A stretch of DNA of 64,000 bases from Anastatus disparis (GCA_017163975.1 JAFFSR010000244.1:10293501-10357500); one strand, 5' to 3'. Shown: positions 1 through 12,040, numbered from the stretch's first letter. Made by a program: numbers and translations. The notes: generated by a model not told the origin, from the sequence alone.

Positions 1-540
1 TTTCATTAAAACTCAATTAAATTTCATGGAAGAGTTTTTTTAAAGAAATTATAGTGGTAGAAAATAAATCTAATATTGTAATAATATTGCTACAATACTT
101 GCTTGTATATAATTTAGTTAATTCAGCTTAAAAAAGTGATGATTACAAAAATGAAATTTAAAATGAATAATCAAAGAAAAAATTGTTTTAAATCTGAAAT
201 TCAAGAAATTGATGACTAAGTCTGTTCGATTGAGACGCGATGTGATTCACATTAAAGACATTCGTAACTCAAGGATTGTGGGTTTTAATTATCGTGATTC
301 CATAATTTTTAGAAATATTACACGAAGAGAAATGTCTTATTAAATTTTAGTATACTGTGTAGATTAATTTTAGTATACTATGTTAAATAACATGAAAAAT
401 TTAATATAAAACATATGTAATAGTAAAAATGATCTATTTGCTGTTAGGAATGAGTAAGGTAATGAGTAAGAAATTGACAGAAATCCAAAAAATAATTCTT
501 TTTCATCGTGCGCTGCATTGTTGATCATTGTTTTTTTTTT
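1..540. other. AT-rich intronic DNA upstream of apterous exon
   Basis: Probably an apterous intron, because the exon at 2080 begins in mid-codon. I see no LIM-domain coding potential here and no other feature. Confidence 0.5.
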
Positions 541-732
541 AATTTAACGTCGCCGTATTTATGCTATTATATGCTAATTAGCGACGGAGATCGTTTCAGT
601 GTGTTTTTGAAACAAAGCACATGTAACTTACAATGGTGCTTGTGTGAATCGGCCGACGAGAGCCGGATTCGAACTCGAGTCCTCGAGATTATGAATCCAT
701 CGTTCTACTGACTGAGCCACTGACGACGTCAA
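541..732 (-). repeat. tRNA-derived SINE, copy 1
   Basis: One of nine copies of a roughly 190 bp family. Read on the minus strand it starts with a tRNA-like head with an A box (GTGGCTCAGTCAG) and a B box (GAGTTCGAATCC), then a body with the GCACATGT/ACAAAGC block, and ends in a tail whose last bases read GGCGACGTTAAATT followed by an A-run (seen as T10 at 531-540). The anticodon stem does not pair, so it is not a tRNA gene. Confidence 0.88.
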
Positions 733-1317
733 TACTACAAATTTGTATCTCGTTTTCTATACAGTGTACTGAAATTCAATAGGGCATTTTTCTTTGTGTA
801 TAATAATGCTCACCCAAATTTTTGGTAATTAAAATTGAACTTGAATACCTTATTTTGTATTGTTTTAATAAAAACTTGATAAAAGGTAAAAATTTCAAAA
901 CTAATAATATTAATTAAAATTGACAAAAATAAATATAAAAAAATTCGAAAAGTATCAATTGAATACTAAAAAATATTCAACCAAGAAAATTAAATTAACG
1001 CTCAATACAAATGAACAATTTCATCTCATTTGATAAAATTATCCCAAAAACTTAAATCTTACATAATACTATTCACAGCTGATCGATAATGAAGAAAAGA
1101 TTTAATCTCACTGTATACGTAAACTCGGTATAAATCAACAAAATGACAAACATATCATTGACCAATAAATCACAATGAACAAGCTTCATTAACCGACGTA
1201 AATGCTTTATCAATTAATCATCCACGAAAAGAAAAAAAAAGGAAGAAATGTTCCACAGGAATCTGCATATAACAAGTTAATTCACAATAACAACGAGCTC
1301 TTTAGTTTGATGATCAT
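733..1317. other. AT-rich intronic DNA, no feature seen
   Basis: Low-complexity A/T-rich sequence within the putative apterous intron. No coding signal or repeat that I can identify. Confidence 0.4.
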
Positions 1318-1735
1318 ACAATGGATCTCTTTTCTTGTATATAAGGCTGCCTCGCAGTAGCGCTAACTCGCACAATGAGGGATCAAAGAGGCAATTATCG
1401 ACAGCGCATTCACGTGTATGTGTGTGTATATGCGTCCTCTCGTGCCAGCGAACTATTTGCCTCCTAGACTCGTAATTGGTCTTGTAAAACGTTGTCTCTT
1501 TACCCTTTCTCTCTCTTTCTCTTTCTCTTGCTCGTATGTACTTATATCGGTATCGTTATGCCATATGTGTGTGTGTGTGTGTGTGCTTGTATGTGCAGAA
1601 AAGGATTGTAAGTGTATACACGCGCTTATATATACCTAGTGAGGGCTAATGAGTCGCGATACGCATCGGCGAATTACACGGCGCGAGTGTGCGCCTCAAT
1701 TGTATTTATACACGTATATATACATGTAGCTTAAC
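1318..1735. promoter_or_regulatory. candidate regulatory island in apterous intron
   Basis: Composition becomes markedly less AT-rich than the flanks. It holds CT/TG tracts, a (GT)n run near 1565-1583 and a homeodomain-type TAATTG core near 1472. No open frame looks like protein. An intronic enhancer is the most reasonable reading, from composition and position only. Confidence 0.3.
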
Positions 1736-2079
1736 TATGATTTCCTTTCGATATGTGACAATCCTTTTTTTTTCTTTCGAAATTAACAAAAACATTGTAA
1801 GTACTTAAAATTGGCGAATATCTAGTTTGTACATTTACTTATTTCAAAATAATGTTAAAAAAAATTTAGTAAATATTTAATATTACTATAGCGATTGATC
1901 TGATATTTCAATGGAACATTTTATATGCAAAAACATAAGAGTAAATTGTAAACTTAACGCAACCGCTTGTATTTGAGCTTGATTTAGAAAACTGCTTGCA
2001 ACATTAGTTTTATAACTATAATTAAAAACATTTGAAGACTAACTACAAAAATCTTTTCGATTGTTTATATTTTTTACAG

Positions 2080-2297
2080 ATTTAAACGCGGATTACATAG
2101 ACATGCCATTCGGTAGAGGTGGACCAGGTACACCCGGTATGCCCGGCTCGAATAGCCGCACCAAGCGTATGCGCACGAGTTTCAAGCATCATCAATTGAG
2201 AACAATGAAGAGTTATTTTGCAATAAATCATAATCCCGACGCTAAGGATCTCAAGCAGCTTTCCCAAAAGACTGGTTTACCCAAGAGGGTACTACAG
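2080..2297 (+). CDS. ap: apterous (LIM-homeobox), penultimate exon: linker and homeodomain residues 1-46
   Basis: Internal coding exon of a LIM-homeodomain transcription factor that patterns the dorsal wing compartment and interneurons in insects. It is bounded by the acceptor TTTTTACAG (ends 2079) and a consensus donor CAG|GTGAGT (2297/2298). It begins in the middle of a codon, so an upstream exon outside or far up the window is required. The translation has a short Gly/Pro-rich linker (GRGGPGTPGMPG) and then the homeodomain arm and helices 1-2, with landmarks TKRMRTSFKHHQLR, YFAINHNPDAKD and LSQKTGLPKRVLQ. The sequence as I remember it for fly Apterous and vertebrate Lhx2/Lhx9 is essentially the same. 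The exon ends after homeodomain residue 46, a position where many LIM and paired-class genes are split. The LIM domains are not in this window. Insects often have two apterous paralogues; which one this is cannot be settled here. Confidence 0.96.
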
Positions 2298-3059
2298 GTG
2301 AGTTGTTGAAACTAAAATTTATATAACTGTATTCATCTGATAGAAATTTTTTTTATATTTATAATTTAATATGCAAAATATATTGATGTTGGTAAATTTC
2401 CATTCAAATTGTGGTTTTGAAATGGTTGGATATTTAAATGTCTAACTTTTTCAGACCTCAACTTTTTTTTGTAGAGAAGTCATTCCGAAAATAATTTTCA
2501 CGTGATGATTTATGTTTAGGTTCAAGTAAATTTTTGCACTAAAAATAGAAGAAAATTTTTTATTTTTCATTTTTTTTATTTTGTCAAGTGCATGGTATAA
2601 ACCTTTATTACGAGATGGAAAATTATACACTACTCTAATCTAGTTATATATTAATTTTCAAAATATATAGTTTCTCTAAACGAAAATAATAAATGTCATC
2701 CATTATTATAAATGTCGGATCCAAAAGAGATAATATTAATATGTTATGACGAAAGATTTTTTTTATATTAAAATAAACAATGTTAAAATTAATAAAGTAG
2801 ATATCTTTTTCAAATGAAGGTTTTATATATTTGGGAGCAAAGTTAAATAAATAAGATATTACAAACAAAAATATTAAATAACAATTAGTTCAATATTAAA
2901 ACTTGAAAAAGTAGTCAACAATACAAATTAGTGAAATACCATTTTATTTGTATAATTCCTTTTCTCTACAATTTTCCAAATACCAGAAAATGACCATACA
3001 GATAAATAATGAAAAATAAAAAAAAATTAGTTTAAAACAATAATCGAATTTTATTCCAT
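2298..3059. other. apterous last intron, 5' part, no discrete feature
   Basis: AT-rich intron sequence after the donor at 2298. Nothing recognisable. Confidence 0.4.
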
Positions 3060-3360
3060 CGAAGCGCACCTAATTAGGTACATTGCACCCGACAAAAATT
3101 TTTAGCTTTGTTTCCCTTCGTCGCTGGTATATATACCGCACTAGAGTAACTCTCTACATGCTGGGATAAAAATATTCGCTTTACTTTATATATATGTATA
3201 TATGTTCGTCCCTCCAATTAGCGCAAGCGTTACGTTTTCTAGACCCCTTACGTTATATTTCCGTCGACAACATACTACTACTCTTCTTTCTCGCTCCGCA
3301 CTTCGTCAATCCGTAACGGTGCAAACTCACTACTGCACCTACACGTGGCATACGCATAAA
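3060..3360. promoter_or_regulatory. candidate intronic enhancer with palindromic homeodomain site
   Basis: An island of mixed composition within the apterous last intron. It contains a perfect 12 bp palindrome ACCTAATTAGGT at 3068-3079, whose TAATTA core is the site preferred by LIM-homeodomain and many other homeodomain proteins. A pyrimidine-rich run follows to about 3480. Regulatory function is inferred. Confidence 0.35.
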
Positions 3361-3963
3361 TCAACCCTCACAGAGTATATATGTATTTTCTTTTTTTTTC
3401 TTTATTTATTCTCCTTTTTTTGTGTTTTCTTTTTCAATTTCTTCTTTTTTTCTACTTCACGTTTGCCCCAATTATCCCGTGCCATGCGGAACTTTTTTGG
3501 TTTTTTGAAACGGCGTGCGTCGACGCCCGTCGCGACATCAAAGTGAATGTTTTCTATCTTGTATATAATATATGTGAAGTATATAAGGGGGGGAAGAATG
3601 TGTACAAGCAAGTTTTCTCGAGATAAAGAGAGAGAAGTTTGTAGCTTTTGAGCTTTTATTTTTTTTCTTTCTTTCTTTCTTCGTATCGATTATTTATGAT
3701 GCAAAAGTCTTATATATTTTAACAACGAATGGTTAGTTTATAAAATTATTCCTTGTTGATAGTAAATTTTGATTAGAAAGTTATGCGCTAGAAGGAAATT
3801 GATAAAAATGGTTTAACGGTGACCTATGATATTTATTTAACGTGTGCTAATTTTTATTTAATTTTTTATTCTTTTAGAATCTTATTCATTTCGCTCAAAC
3901 GACATAAAGTTTAAATATTATCCATTCAATGTTTCTTATGTTGCGAAACGATACTCTAATGTC

Positions 3964-4115
3964 GAGGTCTTCAGTGGTTCAGTCGAGTTCGAATCCCGCT
4001 CTCGGCTAATTTATACAAGCACCACTGTTTACGCTATATGTGCTTTTTTCACAAACACTCAGGAAACCTCCGTCGCAATGATGGTATAAATACGGCGATG
4101 TTAAATAAAAAAAAA
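3964..4115 (+). repeat. tRNA-derived SINE, copy 2, anticodon arm deleted
   Basis: Same family as copy 1. The A box runs directly into the B box (CAGTCGAGTTCGAATCCC), so the whole anticodon-arm segment is missing. The TCG shared by both ends in full-length copies suggests a microhomology deletion. The tail reads TACGGCGATGTTAAATAAAA. Confidence 0.85.
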
Positions 4116-4150
4116 TAAGTAGGTGTGTTCTTCTATTTTCAATAAGAAAT

Positions 4151-4281
4151 GAACAATTTTTTGGTTATGATTGCTGATAAAAGCATATTGAAATGACACA
4201 TATCTAGAAATTCTAGAATTTCTAGATAAGTGTCATTTTAACATGCTTAAATTAACAATTATGACCAAAAAATAGTTAATT
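4151..4281. repeat. 131 bp near-perfect inverted repeat (MITE-like hairpin)
   Basis: The two halves are reverse complements around CTAG near 4213: TATCTAGAAATT faces AATTTCTAGATA, AAATGACAC faces GTGTCATTT, and the outer ends TTTTTTGGTTATGATTG face CAATTATGACCAAAAAA. A short fold-back transposon is likely. Family unknown. Confidence 0.7.
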
Positions 4282-5264
4282 TTCGACCAGAGTCTGTGCG
4301 AAGTTGCATTTTTTATAATTCGAACACAATTCATATAATATTAATTATACAAAATTTTTATAAAAACTTAATATATTTTTTATATAAAAAAGTAACAGCA
4401 ATTGAAAATTATAGACATATATTAGAAATAAAAAAACCAACAAAATTTTCATATTAAACTCTAATAAATAACTTTTTTATTTTCTATTTGATTCTTTAAT
4501 TAATGGAAACAAAGTCGTTTTAGATAGGCAACAAAAACGAAAATGCCTCCGTTCTAAACTATAAATTTTTCATTTCACATGACGCAGACATCAAAAACGC
4601 TTCGCCACCATTTCCACGCAATATCGTTAACAACGAAAAAAAAACCGGCGCTCAAAAGGAATTTTATTCGCCGAGCAATACAAACTCCACAAAGTAAAAC
4701 TTGTTCGTGTGCAGCCATTGGTTTACTTTTTTTTTTTATTTCTTTAAACGGCGGTTAGTATATATAGGCAAAGTCCAATCGTGTTCTAAGCTTTCTCTGC
4801 TCTGTGCAACTGGTTGTGTGTGCCTTGTTGTATAGATTTTTTTTTTGGCAAAGACTCTTTCGGAATGTTTTAAAGAGAAGCAAAACTTCTCTTTTGTTTT
4901 TTCAGTCATCTTGAAGCATGGCGCTCGAGAAATGTAATGTTAAAACATGTTGTAAGAATTGAATTGCAATTTTATCCTCGTTTTCAAACTTATAAGAATT
5001 GATAGAAATAATCCAACTTTTCGATGAATTATTGAAAGTATTTTTTTATATAATAATTGAAAATAAAACATAAAAAAGTATAGTTTCTAATATACAGTGA
5101 TTGTTCATATAAATCGACTAAATTGTTATAGATTATAAACTGATTTTTATAGCGTTTGATAAAAATATTTGCAAATAGAAGAATAATTATTTCTGGTTTA
5201 AAAATTTCTTTGTAAAGTTGAAAAAAATGTAAAATAAACTTTTTACCATGTAAACAATATACAT
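4282..5264. other. apterous intron, AT-rich, with weak island at 4590-4860
   Basis: Mostly featureless. 4590-4860 is less AT-rich and resembles the other candidate regulatory islands, but I see no strong motif cluster in it. Confidence 0.35.
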
Positions 5265-5620
5265 TCATGAAAATATCAAGAGAGGAAAAAAAAGTGTATA
5301 CTTGTTATAGTCAAGACCAACGTACACACAAAAGCTTGGGTAGTTTCACAAAAAAAAAAAGAGAGAAAGAAAGAAGCAAAAGAAAAAAAAAGGGAAAAAG
5401 AAAACGCTTGAGAAAGAGACAGAGAAGAGAGCCCATTGTATTCATGTATGCTATATAAAAGAGAGAGGGAGAAAAGAATCTTGACTCTCTCCGCCATCTT
5501 GTCTGATATTGATCGCAAAACGCGGCCTGAATGTACTTCTATACACCGTGGTTGTACGCGCAAGCGTTTTTCTCTCTTTTTTTTTACTCTTCCTTCCTCC
5601 CTTATTTATTTTTTTTTTTT
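5265..5620. promoter_or_regulatory. GAGA-rich island with Pho-type site, Polycomb-element-like
   Basis: Dense GAGAG/CTCTC tracts, binding sites for GAGA factor type proteins, flank GCCATCTT at 5493-5500, which fits the Pho/YY1 core. In flies this pairing is typical of Polycomb response elements, and apterous-class selector genes are Polycomb targets. The role here is inference. Confidence 0.35.
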
Positions 5621-6229
5621 TTAACTTGTGGATATATCTATAGAAATTGAATATTTTTTTTTTCAAGTACGAAGAGAAATTTCTCATGTTTCACACTTTT
5701 ATGACTCTCTTGATAATTCTAGTGGTCTGTACTTTTCGTTTATTTCTTTTTCTAGTTTTTACATTTAAATTTTGTTATTATATGTTGGTCATTTTTTAAA
5801 AATTATTATATACTTTTATAAATTTTTGTTGATTACGAGAATCGTGATTTTTTACTGTAAAAAACTTTTTAAATTAAAAAAAAATACTCTGCTTTCTCTT
5901 CAAGAAAGAAAAAGAATTTCTTATTTTTTAATGTATTGTACTTTCTCTAGTCTCCTATTGATTTATATAATGTAAAGTATAATAAATTTTTCATCATAAT
6001 TATGTAGACCAATGAATTTTGCTTAACATTTTTTATTCATTTTATTAAAATCATATATGGATTAAACTTTGTTCTCTTTTTTCTCTATAGTAACATCATA
6101 ACTTTATATAAAACTGAAAGTTTGTCGTAACACCTTTAACTAACTTTTATCTTAAGCAAATACTATTATTTTTTTTTACTTCCCCATATCTTCTTTATTA
6201 TACATTTTTATATGTACATATATTCACGT
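5621..6229. other. apterous intron, AT-rich, no feature seen
   Basis: T-rich and A-rich sequence without recognisable genes, repeats or motif clusters. Confidence 0.4.
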
Positions 6230-6720
6230 ACTCAAGTGTCCCCAAAGGATTTGTTTTTTATGCGAGGGAGGAGCCGAACATCTTCAAAATGGCGACTGTG
6301 TTACGCGATCTCTTTCATTCGATATCTCTTGGCTTCTGCTTTATACATGCATACCTTTTATATAAAATAAAAAAAAAAGAAAAAAAGAAATACGAGAAAA
6401 GAAAGGAAGAGAAAACGTTACTGCCCTCGCGAAACAATGCTTCCTTCTTCACGATAAGATGAAACGAAGACTTTAAAAGAAAAGGAATATACTTTTCCCG
6501 ATTCTTATGCGATTCTTCTTGTGTACTGTCTCGAGTACCTTAATGCCAATGCAATGTTACTACTATATACATATACCTTTTTTTTTATCTGTCTTGGTTT
6601 TCATTTTTTTTTCTTTTCTTTTCGGCTTGGCTCTCTCTATATATTCAGAGAGATTTGCATACGGTTACTGAGTCTGGTTACAGATGTTTATGGAGGCGTG
6701 GACTCTTTGCTTTTAAAGCA
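6230..6720. promoter_or_regulatory. candidate intronic regulatory island
   Basis: A more balanced block with a Pho-type AAAATGGC at 6286-6293, purine-rich tracts near 6370-6420 and CT tracts near 6600-6640. No coding pattern. Enhancer or silencer function is inferred from composition and position. Confidence 0.3.
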
Positions 6721-7402
6721 AATGCTTCTTTGATAAAAATTTTTTACTCTCTATTTTTTCGCTTTACAAAAATTTGCATTATTTCGTTAATTTATTTGAT
6801 TTTAATATTGTTCTGTATACGTTGAATTTAAATAAACTGAGTAGCTCTTGTAGAACACTTTTTTACAAGTTATTCGATATTTTTGTTTTAAAAATTTATT
6901 AAAGACAAATATTAAAAATCTTCCTACTGTTGACAATGCAAGCCTTTTTTAAAAAGGATTATTGATTTTTTCAAATTTATAATATAATATCAATCAATTA
7001 ATAATATTAATAAAAATAAAACTTGTTTTTTTTGTACGTGTTGTAAAACACAATAAAATTTTTTCATGAAACTTTATCTTTTATGTTCCTATTATGATTA
7101 TATATTAAAGTACTACTTATCATTATATTTGTTTAATTTAGTTTTTAATTTTTAGATGTATTTTTATGCAATAATTATAAATAATCCATGAAAGTATAAA
7201 TTTAACTTTTTTTAAAATTTTTAGCGAAAAATATATTATTGCGTATATTGAATTAATTCGACGAAATGTATGCATCATACATGTACCTAAATTTTCATTA
7301 AAAACTAATAAATTGAACAGTTCATGTTTTAAAACTTTTTTTACAACGTTACCAAAATAAAATAGCACTTACCAGTCGCAGTTAACGATTATTATTTTTT
7401 TA
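6721..7402. other. apterous intron, AT-rich, no feature seen
   Basis: Very AT-rich. Nothing supported. Confidence 0.4.
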
Positions 7403-7600
7403 AATTTATTTAACGTCGTTGAATTTATGCCATAATCACGATGCTAATTATCGACGGAGGTCGTTTCAGTGTGTTTGCGAACAAAGCACATGTAAAGTAC
7501 AGTGGTACTTGTATTAATCGACCGCCGAGAGCCAGATTCGAACTCAAGTCCTCGAGATCATGAATCCATCGCTCTACCGAGTGAGCTACTGACGGCCTCT
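7403..7600 (-). repeat. tRNA-derived SINE, copy 3
   Basis: Full-length member of the family. B box GAGTTCGAATC and a somewhat changed A box lie at the right end; the tail (reverse complement of TTTAACGTCGTTGAATTTATG) lies at the left. It lies in the apterous last intron. Confidence 0.88.
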
Positions 7601-8264
7601 GATACTTTACTTTTATTTATATATTTATCCATTTATATAATAACCTTTGTAGAAATTTACCCATTTAAAATGGTTATAAGCCAAGAAATAACATTAAATT
7701 CATTTTTACTAGGGAAGAAATACTGTCTATAGTTTTTAAAAATATAAAGGTTAAATCATTAGAATTTATAAGCAATATTTTATTTATTATGTGCGTATAT
7801 AGTACTGATTTTAATGAAAATAAAACAATAAAAATCGATCGTCATAAAAATATACAGTTTGTACATTCTCTAACGAAACGTATTATAAATTATAGCGTTT
7901 TTAATCCTAATATTGTTTTTCTATTAAATCAATTTATTTTGCATGATTTATTATAAATAAAAAATAGAATGTTTATTGTATACCTTAATTTACCTTTAAG
8001 TTTTTTATCCAACTCATACAAGTCAGCATCAAGAAATTTAATTTTCCCATTAGCAACTGATTAACGAACTTGTTTTATAATTTATCGAAATTATATTATT
8101 GATCTAATAACTTATCCCACAGCTTCTTTCAAATAAAGTAAAGATTAGAATGAATAAAAATTATTAAAATCGAAGTTTAAACTTTGAAGATAATTCTTTA
8201 CTCACTGATGTCTTAAAAATAATTTTTAATGACCATAAATTTTTTGTTTTTGTTTGTTCTATAG
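7601..8264. other. apterous intron, 3' end
   Basis: AT-rich, ending in the polypyrimidine tract and acceptor TTCTATAG before the terminal exon. No other feature. Confidence 0.5.
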
Positions 8265-8501
8265 GTTTGGTTCCAGAATGCCCGTGCTAAATGGCGACGT
8301 ATGGTATTGAAACAAGAAGGCAAATCCGACAAATGCGGCGGTGGTCTTGGACCTTCGGGCGGTGTTGATTCCGGTGGAAGTCTCAGTGAACTTGAATTAT
8401 ATGGTAGTAGTGCAGGTAGCGGTGGTCCACCAATGAGTCCGCCATTCGTGCTTGGTGGTCCTCATAGTCCTGCTTCGCTTGGTTCGCTTGATTGTGCGTG
8501 A
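8265..8501 (+). CDS. ap: apterous, terminal coding exon: homeodomain helix 3 and C-terminal tail
   Basis: Last coding exon of the same gene. The acceptor TTCTATAG ends at 8264, and the exon continues in phase 0 with VWFQNARAKWRR, the DNA-recognition helix with Gln50 and Asn51. A Lys/Gly-rich stretch follows, then a Ser/Gly/Pro tail ending at TGA 8499-8501. The tail carries MSPPFVLGGPHSP, which resembles the C-terminal SP-x-F-x-LGGP block of fly Apterous and supports apterous over a generic Lhx2/9 name. The exon adds 78 residues. It lies 5,967 bp downstream of the previous exon; that intron carries SINEs, a hairpin and several candidate regulatory islands. Codon usage is more GC-rich than the surrounding DNA, as expected for a real coding exon in this AT-rich genome. 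Confidence 0.96.
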   Translation, partial: VWFQNARAKWRRMVLKQEGKSDKCGGGLGPSGGVDSGGSLSELELYGSSAGSGGPPMSPPFVLGGPHSPASLGSLDCA

Positions 8502-8600
8502 TCCGTACAGAGAATCATGTCGACAATGTTTATTTAAATGTGTAGTGAGTGATGTGAAAGAGAAAAAAGAATAAACATTTCATAAGTGAATAATATTCAC
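8502..8600 (+). other. apterous 3' UTR start with nearest poly(A) signal
   Basis: Begins directly after the apterous stop. The first canonical AATAAA is at 8570-8575; another is at 9968-9973, so a long 3' UTR of about 1.5 kb is possible. Which one is used cannot be told from sequence. RNA-seq or 3'-end reads would decide. Confidence 0.5.
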
Positions 8601-10499
8601 GGATCATGAGTGTGGAGCAAATTTACAAGTTTGAAAACTTACGTGAGTTTTATCGCTTGATAATTTGTTCACCTATATTTGTCGAGTCTCAAGTCAATTG
8701 GGTATTTAAATTAATTCAAAGACATTGAAAGAAGATTTTTGATTATCAAACGTCTTTTATTAGAAAATAGTGATTATACTAATTTATTTATTGATGATCA
8801 ACTGAAATTTTATTGTGTTTTGTAAGTGACGAGGAACATTGTGATTTAACCTGTTTACGTATGCGTTCCTTACTAAAAAAAGCACTTCGTCAACGACTAT
8901 TAAAATTAAGATTTTATGGCATGTAAAAACTTCAAAAAACAATTTGGTTACCAATCCACAAATTTAATTCTCGCCCAGGTAATTGTGATAAGTGTAATAG
9001 TGCCAACTTTTGTCACTTAAAAAAAAAGGTTGCACTAATCAATGAATTTAGATAATCGTCGTAATGAATATTATTAAAATAGCGAGAAAATATAAATTAT
9101 CAAACATTAAATTGAGAGGATCAAATTTCTAGAAATTAAACGAGGTTTACGGTAACACTTAAAGTTGACAAAAAAAAAATTTTTAATGTTTTAGTCACTG
9201 CATTTTAACGGTGTTTTCTTACGCACTATTTTAACGAATAAATTTAAAACTGATTCTGATGGATAGTCAATGATTCGTCAACGTACGCATTTGCTGCAGT
9301 ATTGAACTATAGCCAATAAATGCTAAGCGAAACGGCAATTTTATTAAAAGAATTATCTTAACGCTTTAAAACTGATGCTGAACAAAAATAGTTGGACTCA
9401 TCTATTTCACGCCAGTCAAGTACTTAGTTAAAAACGTACTATTTACAGTTTAAGATACTCTAAATACTTTAAATGATTTCAAATATTTTTTGTTCACGAA
9501 AAAGGAATGCGAGTGATTAAAAATTTGTGCATACATGTACATAAAATAATTAAAGACTCATTTATTTTAATTAAATGCAAAAAAAAAATCTTGATGATAT
9601 TTCGAATATTAATTTTAAAATCATGAATTTCATTCTAATTATATTATAAAAAGAAAAATTGTAAACTGTTAGTAATATTCGATACTATGCGAGGATCATT
9701 GAGGTAAAAGAATAATTTTTAAAAAATCGCAAATACTGGATCACTACACAATGTAAAAAGGCTAACTTCGAGGCATTGTACTATACATATATTATAATAT
9801 ATATTGTATCTGAAAAAAAAGGATGCGAGCGAATATCGACGAGCACGTCGATTGTATTTATTACTTAAACGTAAAAAGGGTGTAAAAAAAAAAACTAACA
9901 AGTATATTGTACAGTCAAGCAAAGTGTGAAACACCTGAATGTGCATGAAATCGTGCGAAAAAAAGTTAATAAAAGATAAATAATGATTATAATGTCGAAA
10001 AGGTAACTTTTAAGGCTTTATGTGCCCTGTTAAAACGTTCTCGAAGAGATTAACGTTTGAGGCATTTGCGTGTCCCAAAAGCTACCCTATTTAAAATTGT
10101 AATTATAGAATTATTTTCAAATGAAATTATATTTATGAATTATCAATTACCGAGCACAGATGTTATTGGTTTAATGGCGATCACGACAAAGAAAAAAAAT
10201 TGATTCTTTAATTGGTCCGAAGAGTTTTAGAATAAATTTAAAATTATATTCAAAAAGCCAATTAATATTTCAAATTCGATGTAAAAATAAAAAAAATTTG
10301 AATCAAACTTTAAAAGTTTCTAATATAAAATGGTGTCCGATTGTAACTACAAAATGGCGTCAGCTGAAGCTTCTGTGCAGTACATTAAAATACAAAATTT
10401 TTCTTTAAAAATTCGTCATTCACGAATAACATCTGAGTTTTGGAAGCGTGTAAATAGAAATCAGTAATGAATAAAATAAGAAAAAAAAACTAAAAAACA
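8601..10499. other. long apterous 3' UTR or intergenic DNA
   Basis: AT-rich sequence with several AATAAA-type signals, the clearest at 9968-9973. A Pho-like AAAATGGCGT occurs at 10351-10360. No coding exon recognised. Confidence 0.35.
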
Positions 10500-10660
10500 A
10501 AACGTAAATATAAGGTGAAATGAGTCGGAGGCGATGAAGTAACGTTCCTCTTGATTCGGTTTTTGCATTAGCGTTAAGCAAAACCGAAATAAGGAATTTT
10601 AGGCGCTATCTCGTTCTAGTGAAGGTAAACCGGCAGTTCTAAGGATTTTACAATTTACTC
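10500..10660. promoter_or_regulatory. short balanced island with hairpin
   Basis: A 160 bp island in AT-rich DNA. It contains an inverted repeat CGGTTTTTGC ... GCAAAACCG around 10557-10585, which could form a small hairpin. Possible regulatory element or small RNA hairpin; neither is shown. Confidence 0.25.
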
Positions 10661-11379
10661 TAATTCTCTTTTTTTTTCCTTTTTTTTCGTATTATGTTAT
10701 ACGTCTTCGTGTCATCGTATCGATCCTACCTAGCACTTATAATGAAAATACGGAAACGTCTTGTCGTTAAATTTTTTTGCAGGATAATTATGTTTTTTTT
10801 TCCTGTCTACTTTTTATTTTTCATCGAATATATTTTCACAACCATATAAATCTGTGTATTTTATTTTTACTTACCTGACCCTATTAATCTAAGTACTTAA
10901 TTTTATATTGTTTTTTAATTATAGATTTATAAAAAAAAATTAAACTTTCATATCTGAATCCTGGAAATTATGAAAGTCATTTATTATTTTATGGTGAAAT
11001 TTTCTAATAAATAAGGTTTTAACTTTTATTCAATTTTTTTTCATAGTCATAGGACCATTTTGGTGTCGATAGACTTATTACTTACAATTTAATATCCTCA
11101 ACAACCATAATTATTTTTCATTTTAAGTTAAAATAAAATTTTCATAAAAAGTACCACAATATTCTTCAATTTTTGATACAAATCAGTTAAGGCTAAATTT
11201 CAATAAAAAATTTGAGTAGATAAATTGATAATAAAAAACAAATGTTGGAAGTCAAGAAAAATATAATAAAAATTTTTTTCTACCTTAAACTCTTATAATT
11301 CATCCTAACGCAATCATCTCTCTGGATAGCAACTCATTAAGCGTCTCTGTATTAGCTATAATGCTCTAATTTAAGTTTT
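10661..11379. other. AT-rich intergenic DNA, no feature seen
   Basis: No exon, RNA gene or repeat recognised. Confidence 0.4.
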
Positions 11380-12040
11380 TTTCCAGTCAGACCAAGATGC
11401 CATTGCACAACTTTTCTCAGCGCCATGTGAAATATATATGTATACATCACGATGTCGCTATGAATTTTCCCATACGAATACTGGCGTGTCCCGCGCCGAT
11501 TTCTTTTTCCCATTTTCAGCGATACACATATACACTTTGCGGCTTAGAGAGAAAACGAACGTATATGTCCTAAAGGTAAAACGAAGCAACAAAAAAAAAG
11601 CTGCTGTTGCTGCCGCTGCTGCTATACGTGCAACGGCAATTAATCTTTCACTTGGGACAAGCCTTGGAGGAGAGTGAGAGAGAGAAAACAAAATATATAG
11701 AAGACTGGACTCTCGTGTGTGCGTGTTTGTGTGTAAATGTGTGCTTTTTTGTGTATCGAGGAGCTCACTAAATGCTTAAAAGAAGTATATAAAAAAAAAT
11801 ATGCTTAAACTCATACATAAACGCATATGTATATGCGAAGGAGAGAAGTTGCTGCTTCTTTTTGACAAGTTAGGGTCGGGAACACGAGGGTTTTCGCTCA
11901 TTTCAGGCCAACCGAAACAGACCTTTGATGTCGTATAGCTAAGCTACACATACAAAGTCTTGATGTTTGCATACTTAAAAGACCAAAGAGAATTTCATAT
12001 CTCGATGGATATATCGGGCGTTCGTTAAGCATCGCATAAG
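11380..12040. promoter_or_regulatory. candidate regulatory island with TCF-like site and GCT repeat
   Basis: One of the larger islands. It has an imperfect GCT repeat at 11600-11623, GA and GT tracts, and ACCTTTGATG at 11931-11940, a good match to the TCF/Pangolin core. The short frames here are not protein-like on either strand. Confidence 0.33.

Noticed and set aside
3202..3626. Overlapping plus and minus frames of 69-114 codons
   Set aside because: They lie in the apterous intron over T-rich tracts; Phe-runs and lack of any family pattern argue against coding.
10557..10585. microRNA hairpin
   Set aside because: The stem is only 9-10 bp, too short for a pre-miRNA.
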